From positions 762,046 to 826,045 of the forward strand of contig CAXAMN010021940.1 in NCBI GenBank assembly GCA_963970005.1: a stretch of DNA of 64,000 nucleotides. The letters are read 5' to 3'. Made by a program: the position numbers and the translations under genes. The DNA is from Durusdinium trenchii. Lineage: Eukaryota > Sar > Dinophyceae > Suessiales > Symbiodiniaceae. Positions 45,009 to 56,757 of this stretch are shown here, in pieces. Position 1 is the stretch's first letter. Each line of letters opens with the position of its first letter. Below the pieces are notes generated by a model. It worked only from the letters and a program-made list of their open reading frames with translations. It was not told where the DNA came from and ran no database searches.

Positions 45009-48000
45009 CTAGGAAAAGACGGGAACGTCCAAAGACCCAAATGGATGGTTACAGCCCGTTTCAGCTCTCCGTCACACCCGAGCAGGGATTTTCTTTGGGA
45101 GTGGTATGTTCTCTCCTTAGGTCACCATGGGATGGGAGATGATAGGAGTCCATGGGTGAATGCCCAATGTCTTCTAACGCCTTGGCCAAGATGAAGACAT
45201 GAAGCATATGAGCCATGGTCAAAACTTATGGTTCTTCTTCAAATATACCAGGGACATTATGGGTCTTGAGTTGGACCTGATCGTTTTACAGTGCTGTGAG
45301 TCCGCCACATACTGATGATCATATACAGTGCTGGGGTTATCGGTTTTGAGGTGGACCTTGTCGTTTTACAGGGTTTCGTGCACAAAACCTACCCCTCTTT
45401 ATTATCCCCCTTCGTACTGACCGCTAACGTAGATCCCCAGGATTTTACGTATTAAAATCCTACTGATCCAAGGTGACTTTGTATTTTTTCATTGGTGCCC
45501 TAGGTCTTTTTCCCAAAAAGTGCTTTTTGTAAAATCCTTTGGACCGACGCGTGTTCAGGGTAGGGAACCAAGGAAAAAACAAGGAGTCCAAGCTGATCAA
45601 ACGTTTAGTAAAATCCTGGGTATCTACCTAATACTCAACCAGGCGGGCATTGCTGGTGCAACTGTGGTTCAACTTTTGGACAATTGTGACCTCCAAGTGC
45701 AAGCGCTCGTCTTTGGCCAGTTGCTTTCTGGCAAAGACACCCCTTCCAAGCGCACCGCACTGCAGGACTCCAATTCTGGTGTCTGACACTGGTGTTTGCA
45801 AAGACATGGCCCGAATTCTCTGTCAGCTACCACTCCAAAAAATGCGACTGTACCATTGTTTACATTTAAAAACAAATGGTTACATGGCCCCATACGCAAG
45901 CCATCATTTGATTAAATTGATTGCAATCATATACAGCATGTGTATCTATCAGCCGAGCAGATAAATGCTGCAAAAAGCAAATGCACAAGCACAGCCACAG
46001 CAAAAAGCGTCCTCTCCAGTATCTCTAGAATATCTAAAGTCTTAGCACAACCCCAGCATCTCTACCTTGTGAAATCCTACAATTTTAGTGAAATCCTGTA
46101 GTCCTACGTGTTTTTGGAATCCTGGCGCCCTACCCTAAGCAAAAGGATTTCAAAACAGCCCGATTTCTTGTTGTTTTTTCCTGGGTCCTACCTGACATCC
46201 TTATCAGCGAACTTTTTCGCTAGTTTTTTTATTTCTGAAATAGTCACGTCTACGTCTAGGATTTCAGTATGGCACAACCAAGGGGGATCTTTATTCAAGT
46301 GGTATTCGGAAATGTTTTGATAGCCTGGCTATGCCTGGCTCATATGCACTTCCGTAACCGGAGCGAAATGTGCTCAAGTCCCCATCTCACAGTGCCAGGG
46401 GCACGTCCCCACCGAAGTTGTCACATGACAAACTGATACACGATGTCGTCATTATGGTCATACAGTGGAGGGAGGCCAAAGGCGTCTACTCTTGCGCAAA
46501 ACCCTAACCCTCCTCAAAAGTTTTATAATCAAAACTAGTTGACCACTTTTCGTAGGGAAGTTCATCTTCCATACTCCTCCTGGCGGTTCCTGTTCGTGCT
46601 AGCCAAGCTAAAAAGGAAACACCGTCTCTACTTTAATCCTTCTTTTCCAATTTTGGATCACGCTGCACCTGGAGACTATCTCACTATTCGCAGTGTCTGG
46701 TTCATACAGTAGGAGGGCCTCCACCTCAGTTCCCCTTGGAAAATAGAGGTTAACCATGGTTACAGTGACCTTTTTCCATCTTTTTCCACATCTTTTTGGT
46801 GGTGGGAAGCCATTGGAAACCAATCCCCAAAGAAGGTTAAAGATTATCCACTGACTGGGTAGGACTACACTTGGCCCTCGCTGAGCCTCCCACTGCATTT
46901 AGCTCGCAGGCCGATTTGACCTCTTGCGCTTGAGACCACAAGGAGTTGTCCTTACTTCGAGACAGTTGCAGCTACAGCGGGAATCTGAATGAATCTCACA
47001 CCTGGTGTGTTTCCAGAAGTTTTTGGATCCATCCTGGAAGCAGATTGTAGGATACACAATGTATACAGCGGTGGACCCAATCACAAATAAATTTACTGGG
47101 ATCTCTTGGGTGCATTGGAAGCATCTGGAAGCATGAGAGCCTCAATTTGGGCACGAGAGCCTCATCCACTGGCCAACCAAAGAGGTCTGAAGATCGGCCC
47201 AAGAGACCTTGATGTCATCTCTGTGCGTCAGCATCTCCGCTGTCAGGCTATATCTCCTCGGAGCAAGGCAGCAAGGCACAGATGGGGTGACTTGCAGAGT
47301 CTTATCATTGCACCTGGCCGAGTGGCCGTGACCCGCAGTGACACCGTGCCCTGAAAAGCCCTCAAGCAGAACACATCCAAGAACCCCAGGCTGTGGGGCA
47401 AAGCCATCGCCTCCCAACTTTGTTGCCAGGTGCCCCGTTGGCCAAGTGTCTCCAGGGCTGCTTGAAACCACCCACGCTTGAAGTATCTGCCTCCGGCGTC
47501 TTTCCGCCCTGGCAGGCTATCCACCACAGTGGATGCGTTGCGCATCCAGTGACCACTCTAGATGGGCATAGCATGACACAGTGCAATCCTGATTAAGTGG
47601 CACAACTACTGTATTTCTAAAACGGGGTATGGATAGAATCAATGGGAAGAATGTTCATCTATATTACATATTCACATGATGTTAACTTTCAATGGGATGG
47701 ATGTTCAATGCCAATGGGGTCGAGCATGCTCAAGTTCACTAAGGGCCCGATGCGCCAAGGTTGGCTCCGGCCCAGAACAGGGACACCCGGCTTGAACAAA
47801 TCAACGGAATCCATACTGTTCACTGGTGTATACATGCCAGAAGTGCATGGAAGTAGCAAGGCACCATCATGATTGCGCTCTACCTCCAACCCATTTGGGT
47901 TTGAGTCCTTGTGTGACATAGCAGGGAGGCTCGCCCTACATGAATGTAACAAACCCTCATCTACGAAACACTGTGAGTAGCTGCAGCCCTTAAGAGCCAG

Positions 48001-48248
48001 GCTAGTCCCGGGTGCGTTCCGACGGTAGCCTTGCTTGTAGCTCTCCAGCGCCACGGTGGTGTGCGGGCAAAGGATCATGATTCGCACATCTACATAGATG
48101 CCCCCTTTTTCCAGCCTCTCAGGTGATTCGATACCTAGTTTATCCTACTTTCCATATGCACACCGCAACTGAACAATCTCCCAGAAGCGCTGCTCGTTCA
48201 ATCCCGCTAGACAAAATCAAAGACAACCCCCAGCCACCCTCCAGGCAC
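45009..48248. other. intron/spacer, weakly coding in places
   Basis: A tandem duplication lies near 45,264 and 45,349 (TCGTTTTACAG with similar flanks). The word AAATCCT recurs several times between 45.4 and 46.1 kb. A minus ORF at 47243-47545 (YFKRGWFQAALETLGQRG) has moderately coding codon bias and might belong to the TPR gene's 5' part, but no phase-matched splice sites were established. Confidence 0.35.
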
Positions 48249-48402
48249 CTGCCGAACACTGATGTCATCCGCCGTCGCTCGTTCAAACGCCCAAAGGGCC
48301 TTTGGCATACTCCAGTCGTTCGTGGCCCTCCAACGTGGCGAGGCAAAGATCTTGTGCCTTGTGACGTGGCTCTTGGGAGATTCCCGAAGCAGGTGGCGCC
48401 AC
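48249..48402 (-). CDS. exon downstream of the dioxygenase, unrecognised
   Basis: Acceptor gccgaacag, 51 codons beginning in phase 2 (WRHLLRESPKSHVTRHKIFA, then ALWAFERATADDISVRQ), donor GTGCCT in phase 0. Third positions favour G/C. It may be a C-terminal exon of the dioxygenase gene at 50.2-49.0 kb, but the end phase of that gene's last recognised exon does not match directly, so an exon is missing or a boundary is wrong. Confidence 0.45.
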
Positions 48403-49043
48403 CTGTTCGGCTTGCTAGACTCTATGCGTTGCCCATGGGGGAAGCCATGGCGCAGCCCCTTTGGCATGGTCATCCCACATTCAACCAGTGCTAGTCCAAA
48501 GCTGGCACCCAAATTGGCCCTCATTTCCTCATGCACCCCGGCCCCTCCAACAAAGAACAAGTATATAATTATGATTCTTCAACAGCCGGGCTTCATCCAC
48601 CTACAGGCCTATCACAATACAAAGGTTGAACAACCTCAGAACCACCTCGGAACCAACACCCCCGACCCCTGCAGGTCTCTCAGTAACGTTCGACCCGCCT
48701 CCAAAAGCTCCAGTTTCATGAGCACCTCTTTACCCATGCCTCAGCAAGTGCACTCCCTGGATTTCTCAGACAAAACGTGGACGGATATATTATGGTTCTG
48801 AAAAAGGATGAAAAAGGGATGACCATGGCATGACCATGTTTGTTCTGAAACTGGTGGTGGTACACTTTTGCGGTGCCAGGCAGTGTAGCCACACCACTTC
48901 GGGGTGGGATTCTGATTTCGCTGAAGGGTGGAGCCGGAGCTCCCCCTGTCTCAACTCATGACGCAAAACTGAAACTGTTCCAACACCTCCAGTGACTGGC
49001 TGACTGGCACCAAGTGGTCTCTTTTCACAGGGCGGTTGGTCAC

Positions 49044-50190
49044 CGGAGCTCTTCCGCTTCCGATTGGATGCGATGGCGTCCAGCGCTGCCTCCCTGAGGT
49101 CCGGAAGCATTTCTCCAAAGGTTTCATCGGACTCTAGGGAGGTGATCTCCTCCTCCTGGGCAGCTTTCAAGGCATCCAATGCAGGACCTGGCGGCATGCT
49201 TCTTTCCAACGAACTCAGGAACACCTTGGAGTAAATGGCTGGCGCCAGTGTCCGCTGCAGCAGTGGTGGCCAGCGCTGGCCCAAAGGAGCATCCACAGAG
49301 TCGCCCTCCAGCCAAATCGTCAACAGCCAGCGTCCAAATGTGGCACCCTCACGGGTGGGTGGCAAGGTGTAGTGCAAGAGCCGGTCCGAGAGAAAGAGGA
49401 TGCCACGATTGAAGAGGGGAGAAATCTTCACCTTCCAGCCATGCAGGGTGTGTGTGTGTGTGTAAAAGGTAATGAGACAAATTCTGTCAGATTCATCCTC
49501 AAAAACGCTTGTTCAATAGAAAATCTTCTGGAAGTCTGCCACTTCAAGCTCGGAACTGCAACCTGTAGGCCCTGAGACATGATTTCACAAAAAAAAACGT
49601 TCAAGAACTCAAGAACTCACCAAAAATCAAAACAACTCCCAACCTCCGAGTCCAAGAATGGCTGTAACACCAGCTCAGCTCCATACTCCTCTTTCCAGTC
49701 GCCCAGGTACAAGAGCCAGGTCACCTGGCGCCCTGGCGCCGTCTCCGAGGTGTCGTAGTGGCACGGGGCGCAGCCCGAGCTCCCACAGGTGAGTTGAAGC
49801 TTCACCTCGGCCACGACTCCGGTTAGCCAAAGGGAAACGACCCACTCTTTCCTTCGAAACAGGCCCTTCAAACAAGGGGGGCGTTGGGTGTACAGGAGTC
49901 CAAAACAAGTTGTTCTCTTGTCGTGTGTGCGTGTGTTCTGTTTAGATTAGTAAGTTAGTTGAGCTATTTGGACATCATGTGCCCCTCTGTCACGCTGCAG
50001 GACGTCTTCACCTGTCTTCCTCCCATTTTCTCCCTTTTGCTTCTTTGCCGCACCTCACCTGCACCTCTGGCCGCAGCTGTAGGCTGGGCGCCGCCTCCTG
50101 CAGCCGCCGTGTGAAGCTCCCTGCGGCCACAGCAGCGAAGTGGGCGAGGCCCGGGGCGCGTGCGGCCACTGCCGGTGTCACGCGGGGAGC
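49044..50190 (-). CDS. 2-oxoglutarate/Fe(II)-dependent dioxygenase domain, three exons
   Basis: Exons 50190-50059, 49805-49644 and 49431-49044, with GT donors GTGAGG, GTTGGG and GTGACC and AG/G acceptors, join in phase 0. The joined 227 residues show a DSBH core: LTCGSSGCAPCHYDTSE with His60 and Asp62 of the H-x-D pair, WLLYLGDW, then LFLSDRLLHYTLPP with distal His118, and FGRW with Arg132 placed to bind 2-oxoglutarate. The spacing matches prolyl-4-hydroxylase-like enzymes. The family couples 2-oxoglutarate decarboxylation to hydroxylation of a substrate (known); the substrate here is unknown. A helical, acidic then KRK-containing extension follows the domain. The N-terminal exons are not identified, and the 3' end after the KRKSS segment is approximate. 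Confidence 0.85.
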
Positions 50191-50283
50191 CTGGCGCAAA
50201 GGTGAGCCGAAGGTGGCTGGTGGATTTACCGAAAATACGAAGCTGAAACCAATCTTGAACCTAAGAGTCATTAGATATCATTA

Positions 50284-50365
50284 GTAAACTCCCTCTCTCT
50301 CTCTCGCTCGTCTCTCTCTCTCTCTCTCTCTCTCCTCTCTGTCTCTCTCTCTCTCTCTCTCTCTT
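50284..50365. repeat. CT dinucleotide tract
   Basis: About 80 bp of CT repeats with G and CC interruptions in the intron upstream of the dioxygenase exon at 50190. The Arg/Glu frame across it is an artefact. Confidence 0.9.
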
Positions 50366-51311
50366 GGTTGTTTTTTTGGACACCGTTTCGATCTTTTCTG
50401 GCACCACTTCACGTGGCGCTGGACAAGTCGTGAAAAGGCGTTAGAATATTCAGCCGCGCGACCAGGAATGATTGACATGTCAATGGGTGACGATGTATGG
50501 TTCGACTACTACGTTGCTATGTCAACCTTTGGACGGCCCACTCGAGAAACACAAGTCAAGTCCAATGTCAAGTCCTGCAGGCCAGTGGCGGCCAGTGGCC
50601 AGTAGTGTGTCAAATCCACTGGTCGCGCCTCCAAATCCACAAACCTCCGTCCAGGGTGTTGATACTGCACGCGACCACCCTCCGCCGCAAACTCGAAGGT
50701 GTGAGGGCCTCAGCGAGCACCAGCACATCGTCGCTCACACCCCAAGCAAAAGAGAAGTGGGGGAGCGCCATAGAGGCGATTCTGCCCAGTACAAGTTCAA
50801 ATTAATACTGCCATGTTATACCATTGTGATCTGTGATGGTCTCTCTTTTTCGGAGTCATCTTCCTTTTTGCCAAGTCGAAAAAGGCACGCTCAAAAGCAA
50901 CCACTGCTGTCAACTCAATCACAGCTCAAATCAAAAGTGACCCTAGGTCTCCAAAAGCCTCCTCAGAAGTTAGACCCTCCAAACCCACCCAAACAGCTTC
51001 TCAAAGATACAAGCCCTAGGCCCTAGGGGAACCTTTCCAATTCGAAGGGCCTAATAGAGACCGCTGTTGGCACATCCCTTGCTGTTGTTTGAAGGCCATT
51101 TTTGGCCAACTTCGTTCTCGAGGTCTCGATAGTGTGTTCTTCGATCGGCCGTCCGTGTCCAAGCAGCATAACCGGGCAAGGGAAGCAACCTACGTAGTGC
51201 GACCTAATTCAACTTACTTTGCGAGCAGTTTTAATGCAAACTCTTGAAATGTGAAAAGGATTGAACAGTTTTTTGTTTTTCAATCCAAAGGGAGAGGTTA
51301 AGTTATTCATC

Positions 51312-51324
51312 TAAGAGTCTACAT
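51312..51324. repeat. lone end of MITE family B
   Basis: TAAGAGTCTACAT repeats the right terminus of the elements at 5722-5813 and 19129-19203. No matching left end is seen within a few hundred bases. Confidence 0.5.
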
Positions 51325-52005
51325 CAGTGCACCAACAATGTTGAAGGATGCTGCAAAACATGTCCCATGAGGCTGCGCCCTTCCTTGAGGCCATCCGAAG
51401 AATCTCTGTCAACCCCTGGGGGGATAGAAATCCCATGAAATCCCAAATGCTAAGAAACATAAGAAAACCATCCGGATATATCCAGTAATTAGATTGGAAA
51501 CATTTGGAAACCGTCCGCTTTCGCACCTGTGAGACCCGCCTCTTCCGTGAGGCAGAAGTTCGGCCAAACCACAAGGGGGGCGATCGACCCGCAGGCAGGT
51601 TCAACCCGCCTGGTGGACCGAGTCAACGTGTGGACCTACACTGCCCTACATGGTCACAGCCACTTTTACACTGGCACTTGGAAAGGCTGTGAGGCCAGTC
51701 TGAATGTCGAAGCCTTCAAACGTAGCGACTGCATAAAAGAACAGGAAAAAAAACCGCCGGTTTTGGCCGAGGATCTCAGCAACTGGGCCTCCTCCAAAAG
51801 CAAACATTCAGCTGCAAGGGCCTCAAGCAGGATTGATCTACGGTAATCACGATGCCCGGACCGTCATGGGAAACAACCATGAGGGATGTTCTACCTGTAT
51901 CTACCTGTCCGAGGGGCCACAACCAGGAAAACCATAAAGCTTTGGGGGCCCTAACCGGCCAGCTTGCAGCCAATCCCGTTTGGACCAACCGGTGAACTGA
52001 AAGAC

Positions 52006-52233
52006 CCTCAAGTTCCTTGGGACTCCTCGCCTCTGCCCATGTCTCGCTCAAGCATTCGTCCAGCTGCGCCCAGTGGTGACTCACCAAACGGCCCGCGCAG
52101 CGCGCAGCAATCGAGGACAAACTGGGCAGAAAGGCATCCCACGCCATGCCACCGATGTCGCCCCCAGTAACGAACCGAGTGAACTGGCGGGCTATCGCGC
52201 GGTGCGACTCGACTGGGAGAGTCTGCCAACATG
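52006..52233 (-). CDS. exon, unrecognised helical protein
   Basis: After acceptor accaccacag the frame in phase 1 runs 75 codons: QTLPVESHRAIARQFTRFVT, WDAFLPSLSSIAARCAGR, HWAQLDECLSETWAEARSPK. It ends near donor GTCTTT in phase 1. A GTGAGT inside could be an alternative donor, but coding bias continues past it. The sequence is helical with conserved-looking Trp residues. It may be the 5' part of the dioxygenase gene or a separate gene. Confidence 0.55.
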
Positions 52234-52997
52234 CTGTGGTGGTCATTGTAGTCGCTGTCGTTTTCATCATGGTCCTGGGTGTGGTTGTTCTTCTCGGTGT
52301 TGTTAACGATGGTAAGCCCACGGGAAAAAGGCTCAAGAAACTAAACCACTGAGTGGCTAGGGCTACTGTACATTTGTTGAGCCACACCCGTGTTCTTGTC
52401 GATGTTGATCATGATGTTTGCTCCTATGATGTGGTGACTTGACATATCGGACAACTCACCACCTATAGGGTAAGATTGGTTGATTGGTCTTACTATGTCT
52501 TATATCACTGCCTCCGCTGGAAAGTCTCTGGAATGATCCGCTGAAGCCACATGGTGTCCGGGTTCAGGATCCGCAGGATCCGCTATCCTTTCAGCTGGTT
52601 ACGGGTCCGCGCACCATGTTCTTTAAAAAAAGAACGTGTTGTTTGATGTAGACCCGGGATCCAAGACCCACATGGAAACCGGAAGACCTGGACCTTCGAA
52701 GAGTATCTTCCTCTACCAACCCGGGTCTCGGCCGGGTCGTGCAGGTCGACCGTCCGTGTTCGCGACATTGGCTGATGCCCCACATCGGGCCCCCCTGCGA
52801 GGTATATCAAGTGGACCAATGGAAAATGGAATGAGTTCTTCTGTTGGAACGTCCGAGACCCCAAGACCTTGGAAGATGGGACTTCTATACATGGGGTCCA
52901 CCGGTCACCATGATGTCTATGACGCATCGGCGTCGCTGGTCAACTGACTCCCGGCATCGCAGCAAATTCACGGTGATTCTTGCCCAACACGTAACAC

Positions 52998-53175
52998 GGT
53001 GCTGGTGTCCATGACGTTCCTCAGACTCCACCTCGTCTGTTCCGAACGGGACTCCACGACCTGGTCGGAGGGACGACGGACGAACGGCACAACGAACGGC
53101 AATCCGAGGCGCAGCTGGACAAGGATTGCCAAAGCCCAGTCTCCGGTAGGGCGCCCAACTCCCCAAAGGATCGGC
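52998..53175 (-). CDS. exon, unrecognised protein
   Basis: After acceptor tttccgag, 59 codons in phase 2 lead to donor GTGTTA. They contain DWALAILVQLRLGLPFVVPF then EQTRWSLRNVMDTST. Third-position GC is about 75 percent in this frame, above the other two open frames. The first half is hydrophobic but punctuated by Arg. No domain recognised. Confidence 0.45.
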
Positions 53176-53991
53176 CTCGGAAAGGGGCTGAGAAAAGAAG
53201 AGAACCCATGTCAATAAGAGGTTTATACTGACTGATGACAGAAACCCTTTTTTCAAACTTTCTCGGAGTTTTCCGGAAAAAACAACTCCAGGGCTGTTCC
53301 AAGTGTCTGACCTCGGCATCCTAGCACAACTGAAAACCGTTGGCAGTTGTTGCACTGCAAACCTGAGGCTTGCTGTCTGAACATTGATTGTAGGGTGCGT
53401 GCCAAGTCAAAACCATACCGTACCCTCCTCTGCTGGCTCTTTTTGGGGTTTGGGGTTTAGAAGGAAACTTCTGTCTTTTCCAAGCCCTTCCGTTGAGGAT
53501 GTTGAGTGACAAGGCGGGGCTTCACCGGTGGGTCCAACTGTCGCCAAATAGCCAGATAGCTAGTTCTTCACTCAATCAAACCGCCTCACTGCGCTTTTCG
53601 TGCTTTTTCTCGCACCAACGTTAGGCCGCCATGCTCCGGTCCCTGGCTTCCTGAAAAAACATCGACCCGGTCCAAACCACTTATATATGTCCAAAAGGCA
53701 GAAGGCAGTGAAGACTCCGCCAGGCTTCAAGCAGGGGATGATGATCCTTGGCGCGTCGCGTTAAATGACCCTCATGCGTCACGAACGACGCGCGCAGCGT
53801 CGAATGATCGCATCGATGAGAAACACTCCAAGAATCATGGCGAGAAATGGGCCACGAGTCTGGGTCCAGCAAAGATCAGACACAGCAAACGGTGTTGTCA
53901 AGTTCAATCAACGACAAGGATGGAACAAAAACAACTTGGGTTGCAACAGTAATGCGAATCATTTGTATCATTTAAGTCGTTGGCTGCGAAC

Positions 53992-54451
53992 TCACTGACT
54001 GCCACAAATCCAGGGTCCATCTGGGCTACCCCACTCCAACTCCTCCGGCAGTCGCACCTCGCCACTGCCCAGCTGCGCCCGCAAAGATTGGCAGGAGAGA
54101 GCTGCAGGTCCTCGCGTTCGTGCTGACAAATCGAAGACCTCGATGTTGAACGTCACCTGCACAGGAACTTCAGTCAGTGGGCACCATGCAGCCAGTCAGT
54201 ACGCAGCCTAAGATCACCCAGCATGTCCGACATTGTGCCGAACGTCCTGCAACACAAACAACATCTGGCACACACCAACGCCCTATATCTCCCGCTTTCT
54301 TTGGTCAAATTTGGTGCTCTCTCGCGCCTCGGCGCCATCCGCCGGCGCGGTGGCCTCCTTCGGGACCTCTGGTGATCGCAGCAGGAGCCGCCCGGGCACG
54401 TTGGGCGAGAGGTCGGTGACGCCTCCCGCGGCGGAACGTGCTGCGGAGCGT
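53992..54451 (-). CDS. two exons, C-terminus of an unrecognised protein
   Basis: Exon 54451 to about 54304 follows gttactgcag and reads GGVTDLSPNVPGRLLLRSPE, then an Ala/Glu-rich part. Exon 54156-53992 follows cctgtgcag and reads VTFNIEVFDLSARTRG, LRAQLGSGEVRLPEELEW, ending with TGA at 53992-53994. A GTCAGT donor just before the stop is an alternative. Both exons have high third-position GC. The donor of the first exon is not resolved. The second exon looks like a beta-strand-rich domain end. Family not recognised. Confidence 0.55.
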
Positions 54452-55458
54452 GCTGCAGTAACCCCAACTGCGGTAGTGAGGTCACGCGAGGGTGGTCAAA
54501 CATGCCAAGCGGCGCATGGCAGTTTTTTTGAGACACATGGTGAGGCACCATAGAATACATAGAAATCATATGAAACCATGCTTCCTTATAGTCACTCGTG
54601 GTGGCTGGACATTCTCCTTCTCTGCGTCAGTTTGTACTAGTATATTTGTGATCAATCCACCCATCCAAAGTGGCTACAGGCCGGTACAGGCTCCCCGTGT
54701 TGTTCGCAGCCTTCCAACCATCCAACGCTGGACGAAGCATCGCGGTGCGAAGCATGGCGTGCGGATCCACCGGGCCACCGCCGGCCACCGCGAAGACTCC
54801 CGGTTTCCAAGGTTCCAACCGCCCGAAGCAAGCTTGCGCATCATGACCCCTTGCACACTTACAACAGGACCCCCTTTGGCAAGAACGATATCGCTATATC
54901 TATATGCTGTTTTATTCTGATGAAGATTGCCATTGTGTGCGCAGAGTTGTTATGATTGTTCTCTGACTACCCGGATTTAAAAAGGATCCTGGATAATCAT
55001 GAATACTCCAACGCATTCCAACGCATAACGACAGGAATCTGTGGCACCCTGCCTCCCTTGCCAACCTCCCAGCGGGTCACATCATCAGGATCACTTGGCA
55101 CAGGCACGCCTGGAGCGAGAGCGCCAGGGCTTTGACGGATGATTCATGTGTCTGAAAACATCCATGATGTCAATGGGTGTTGGCATGTCCCAAAAGTCCA
55201 AAGGATTGAAACAAAAACATCCCGCCGGGCTCGTTTCCGCGCATGCGGTTGAACACATTCTTCAAAGGCTGAGGTGCTCAATGATGACGAATGTCCGGTG
55301 TGTGACTGTGTTTTGCATTGATAGGAAAGGTTTGTCGCAGCATTCAGTACATGAAAACAACTAAAAAATCGTAGCGATTTTGACATCGAAATGCTACGAG
55401 ACTGTGGTTTCGTGCGAAAAGAACGCGCGCTTTTTCATCCTCCAGCATCATCATCAGA

Positions 55459-55800
55459 TCAAAGTCTGTTGGACAACTTCTGACCCAGCTTCGTCAGAAG
55501 ATCGTCTTTATTCTGGTGCCAGCGCCATTGCCACTGTCGAATGAACTTCATGATGTTTGGGTTTATATCGTCACCGTCACGTGAACGCAAGCTAGTGGGG
55601 ACCGACTCCTTACACAAACGCCACATACCATCAATGGCACCGGTGTGGATGAGCAGCTCTCCTGACCGCAACCTTTTCTTTACACAAAACACTCCTTTGG
55701 AGTGATTGCAAGATTCGTGGCGCAGACCATAGTCTGAACGATCGGCATAGCTACGGTCGCATCCGAGGTAGACGATAAATGTGGAACGAACACACCACAA
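55459..55800 (-). pseudogene. Merlin/ISXO2 (IS1595)-type transposase fragment
   Basis: An open frame of about 113 codons contains HESCNHSKGVFCVKKRLRSG, then IHTGAIDGMWRLCKESVPTS and a Trp-rich helix (FIRQWQWRWHQNK), ending at TGA. The order NHSK...HT-x-x-I-x-x-W...K matches the C-terminal part of the ISXO2-like DDE transposase domain of Merlin elements (known motif pattern). The N-terminal half with the first catalytic Asp is absent. Codons are less GC-biased than host exons. No terminal inverted repeats were found around it, so it is called a fragment. Confidence 0.7.
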
Positions 55801-56202
55801 AGCTAGACTACAACGGTTCAGTCAGGGAGACCCGGCTTTATCTTCGTATGCACTATGATGCACTGAACATGCAACGTGTTTAGCCCCCCACCCAACCGCT
55901 TCCTAATACAAATGCGCACAACATGAACATCACTAGCCCCCCACCCAAACCCCCCGAACCCCCCCTGCCCCCATCTTCCATATTCCAATTCGTGTGTTTG
56001 TGTGTGTTCTTGCTCCCCAAAAGGACTGTATGAAAAATCAGCTTCACTACACGCGCGGTTTTAAGCCCATTAGCAAAAACATGTTGTGCCATCTGATCTG
56101 GCACATTGAATCCTCAGTCAGGTAGAAACTTGCAACCCTGAACAGGATCGCTCCGGACCCTGCGCCAGTTATTGCAACTCGCCTAGTAGGACTGCTTACT
56201 GA

Positions 56203-56757
56203 CTACTCTCGTGCAAAAAGTGTTCCATCTTCTTTGACTGGCATCCCTTGCGCTTTGAGATTTGCCTTGTCATTGTCTGCCTTTCGGAGGGGAAACATCC
56301 AAAATTCACTGTCAACATGGGTTTTCGAGGACGTCCGCTCTCTAATTGCTAATGTCTCTGGACCAACTAGTGGTTGGGCACCAGCAGCACCGGGCCCAAC
56401 GCTTCGCCAGCGTCGCCTGCCGCCGGCGAAGAAGCTGCTGGAGCCGGGGCCTGGTTCCAGGCGGCAACTCCATATTGGGGACCATCTGGGCCACTTGATT
56501 AGAAAATAATTCTGTTCTGAGTTCTGACTTCTGACTGATTCCGGTGTGTGCACCCAGTGAAGTTGCATGATTGCACTGCTTGTCCTCCTGGGTGCATCCC
56601 AGAAGTCAATCCTGTTCCTGCTGTGCATGGCCGCAAGGATCATGTTTGGGTAGTGTGTCCTGTCCACTGGCCAGTCCAGGAAAGGATCCTCACAAGCATA
56701 CCTCAGAACCAACTCATCTGCAAAGCAGGATGTGACAACCGCATCCAAAAACTTCAC
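56203..56757 (-). CDS. unrecognised 184-codon ORF
   Basis: The longest clean minus-strand frame in this part of the window, ending at TAG (56203-56205). It reads ADELVLRYACEDPFLDWPVD early, passes a Gly/Arg/Ala-rich middle and ends with FWMFPLRKADNDKANLKAQG. No splice sites are needed. It lies about 400 bp upstream of the transposase fragment on the same strand, so it may be part of the same decayed element or a retroposed gene copy. No family is recognised. Confidence 0.35.
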   Translation of the reverse strand: MKFLDAVVTSCFADELVLRYACEDPFLDWPVDRTHYPNMILAAMHSRNRIDFWDAPRRTSSAIMQLHWVHTPESVRSQNSEQNYFLIKWPRWSPIWSCRLEPGPGSSSFFAGGRRRWRSVGPGAAGAQPLVGPETLAIRERTSSKTHVDSEFWMFPLRKADNDKANLKAQGMPVKEDGTLFARE

